Assembly (NCBI GenBank): GCA_004020545.1
Contig: SAQE01000010.1
Span: 1-64,000 of the forward strand
Source: Mesorhizobium sp.
Lineage (GTDB): Bacteria > Pseudomonadota > Alphaproteobacteria > Rhizobiales > Rhizobiaceae
Direction: 5' to 3'
DNA: 64,000 nt
The position numbers were made by a program, and so were the translations under genes. Under the pieces are notes generated by a model. The model was not told the DNA's origin, did no database searches, and worked only from the letters and a program-made list of their open reading frames with translations. Of this stretch, positions 63,266-64,000 are shown piece by piece (positions within the stretch are counted from its first letter, which is position 1; every line of letters starts with the position of its first letter).

Positions 63266-63293
63266 CCGCCGCTGCTCAAAATGGCAGCGGCGG
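63266..63293 (-). terminator. Intercistronic hairpin after the binding-protein gene
   Basis: CCGCCGCTGC (63266-63275) pairs with GCAGCGGCGG (63284-63293), loop 8 nt. It lies between the substrate-binding gene and the permease genes of one operon, where such stems usually raise the binding protein's mRNA relative to the permeases. Confidence 0.6.
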
Positions 63294-63311
63294 CACGGCC
63301 AAGGTTACTTG

Positions 63312-64000
63312 TCAGTCCTTGGAGATGAAGCGGGACGGATGGATATCCATCACATTGTCGTCGAAGCCATGCAGCTTCGAGGAAACGATGTCGTGGTAGC
63401 TGTAGTAGAGAAGCGGGATCTGGCCGACGTCGTCGACGAGGATGCGCTCGGCCTCGGCGAGGTCCTTCATGCGCTCCTCAGGCTTGCCGCCGGCGGCGGC
63501 TGCCTTGTCCATCGCGGCCTCATAGGCCGGACTGTTGTAGTTCGAATAGTTGTTGCCGCTTGCCTTGCGGGAGATACCGAGGAAGGTCTCCGGATCCTTG
63601 TAGTCGGCGATCCAGGCGGCGCGGGCAACGTCGTAGTTACCCTTCTGCTCGAGGAAGCTGTAATGGGTCTTGGTGTCGGTGTTGAGCAGCGTCACCTCGA
63701 TGCCGAGCGGCTTCAGCTGCTCCTGGATGGCGACCGCCGTGTTCTTATGGTTCTCCGAGGTGTTGTAGCGGATCTCCATCTTCAACGGATGCTCGGGTGT
63801 ATAGCCGAGTTTCTCGAGGATCTTCTTGGCAGCGTCCTCGCGGTCGATCTGCGGCATGTCGGCGTATTTGGCCAGTGCCGGCGTGTAGCCCTCGATGCCC
63901 GGAGGCACCATCGAATAGCCGGGCAGCATTGAGTTCTGCCAGACCTTCTCGGCGAGGAAGTCGCGATCGATCGCCATCGAGATGGCGTTGCGCAGCTCGA
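63312..64000 (-). CDS. Oligopeptide ABC transporter substrate-binding protein, partial (5' end outside window)
   Basis: The last 229 or so residues of an SBP family 5 protein: AISMAIDRDFLAEKVWQNSM, GYTPEHPLKMEIRYNTSENH, LKPLGIEVTLLNTDTKTHYS and a C-terminal DNVMDIHPSRFISKD. The frame is open at the right edge, so the start lies beyond 64000. It heads the oppB-oppC-oppDF operon. Confidence 0.93.
   Translation of the reverse strand, partial: ELRNAISMAIDRDFLAEKVWQNSMLPGYSMVPPGIEGYTPALAKYADMPQIDREDAAKKILEKLGYTPEHPLKMEIRYNTSENHKNTAVAIQEQLKPLGIEVTLLNTDTKTHYSFLEQKGNYDVARAAWIADYKDPETFLGISRKASGNNYSNYNSPAYEAAMDKAAAAGGKPEERMKDLAEAERILVDDVGQIPLLYYSYHDIVSSKLHGFDDNVMDIHPSRFISKD

Overview
The window looks like accessory DNA from Mesorhizobium or a close relative (Phyllobacteriaceae, Rhizobiales). 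The pointers are high GC, small DUF768 and DUF3606 proteins, a RIME-like intergenic repeat, and a conjugation module of the type known from Mesorhizobium symbiosis islands (RlxS, TraF, RdfS, and an FseA-type frameshifted activator). No rRNA, tRNA, CRISPR array, nod or nif gene was recognised.

Layout. (1) 0-10 kb is a patchwork of small stress or hypothetical genes, a K+-channel-like protein, an orphan ATP-dependent DNA ligase, a secreted thermonuclease and several wrecks: an IS5-type transposase tail, an XoxF-type methanol dehydrogenase piece and XRE regulator fragments. (2) 10.2-13.2 kb and 20.2-29.8 kb together look like one metabolic and regulatory cluster. It holds an alpha-oxoamine synthase with a LysR regulator, two related orphan winged-helix response regulators, a class III aminotransferase, a ThDP enzyme, an SDR, a GntR/FCD regulator and a complete PotABCD-like ABC importer. 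Copies of a TTGTTGCAACAA-type operator lie upstream of both halves and between gntR and the importer. (3) 13.5-20.2 kb separates the halves. It carries a fused MNT-HEPN protein, an unrecognised membrane-like protein, an HNH-type protein, a carrier-protein-like/XRE/truncated ImmA set and a ScpB-like gene. (4) 30.0-39.6 kb is a complete trb mating-pair operon on the minus strand (trbB-C-D-E-J-K-L-F-G-I plus DUF2274). (5) 40.0-44.1 kb has an AbiEi-like/Fic fusion gene preceded by 24-bp iterons, hipBA remnants, and a tyrosine integrase overlapping an excisionase-like gene. (6) 45.0-58.8 kb is the other half of the conjugation machinery on the plus strand: ArdC, Toprim protein, DUF2493, a Phd-type module, DUF736, DUF2285, fseA, rdfS, DUF2840, traF, DUF736, lytic transglycosylase, candidate oriT, rlxS, traG and copG. 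(7) 59.4-64 kb is an oligopeptide ABC transporter operon, probably host chromosome.

How the genes fit together. FseA (made by a +1 frameshift at UUU) would switch on rdfS, and RdfS would direct an integrase towards excision. RlxS would nick oriT, TraG would couple the DNA to the Trb channel, and ArdC would protect the entering DNA. In the usual ICE order copG is followed directly by trbB. Here the trb block is inverted and lies to the left, with an integrase at the break, which recalls the scrambled multipartite (tripartite) Mesorhizobium ICEs. TraR/TraI quorum-sensing genes are not in the window.
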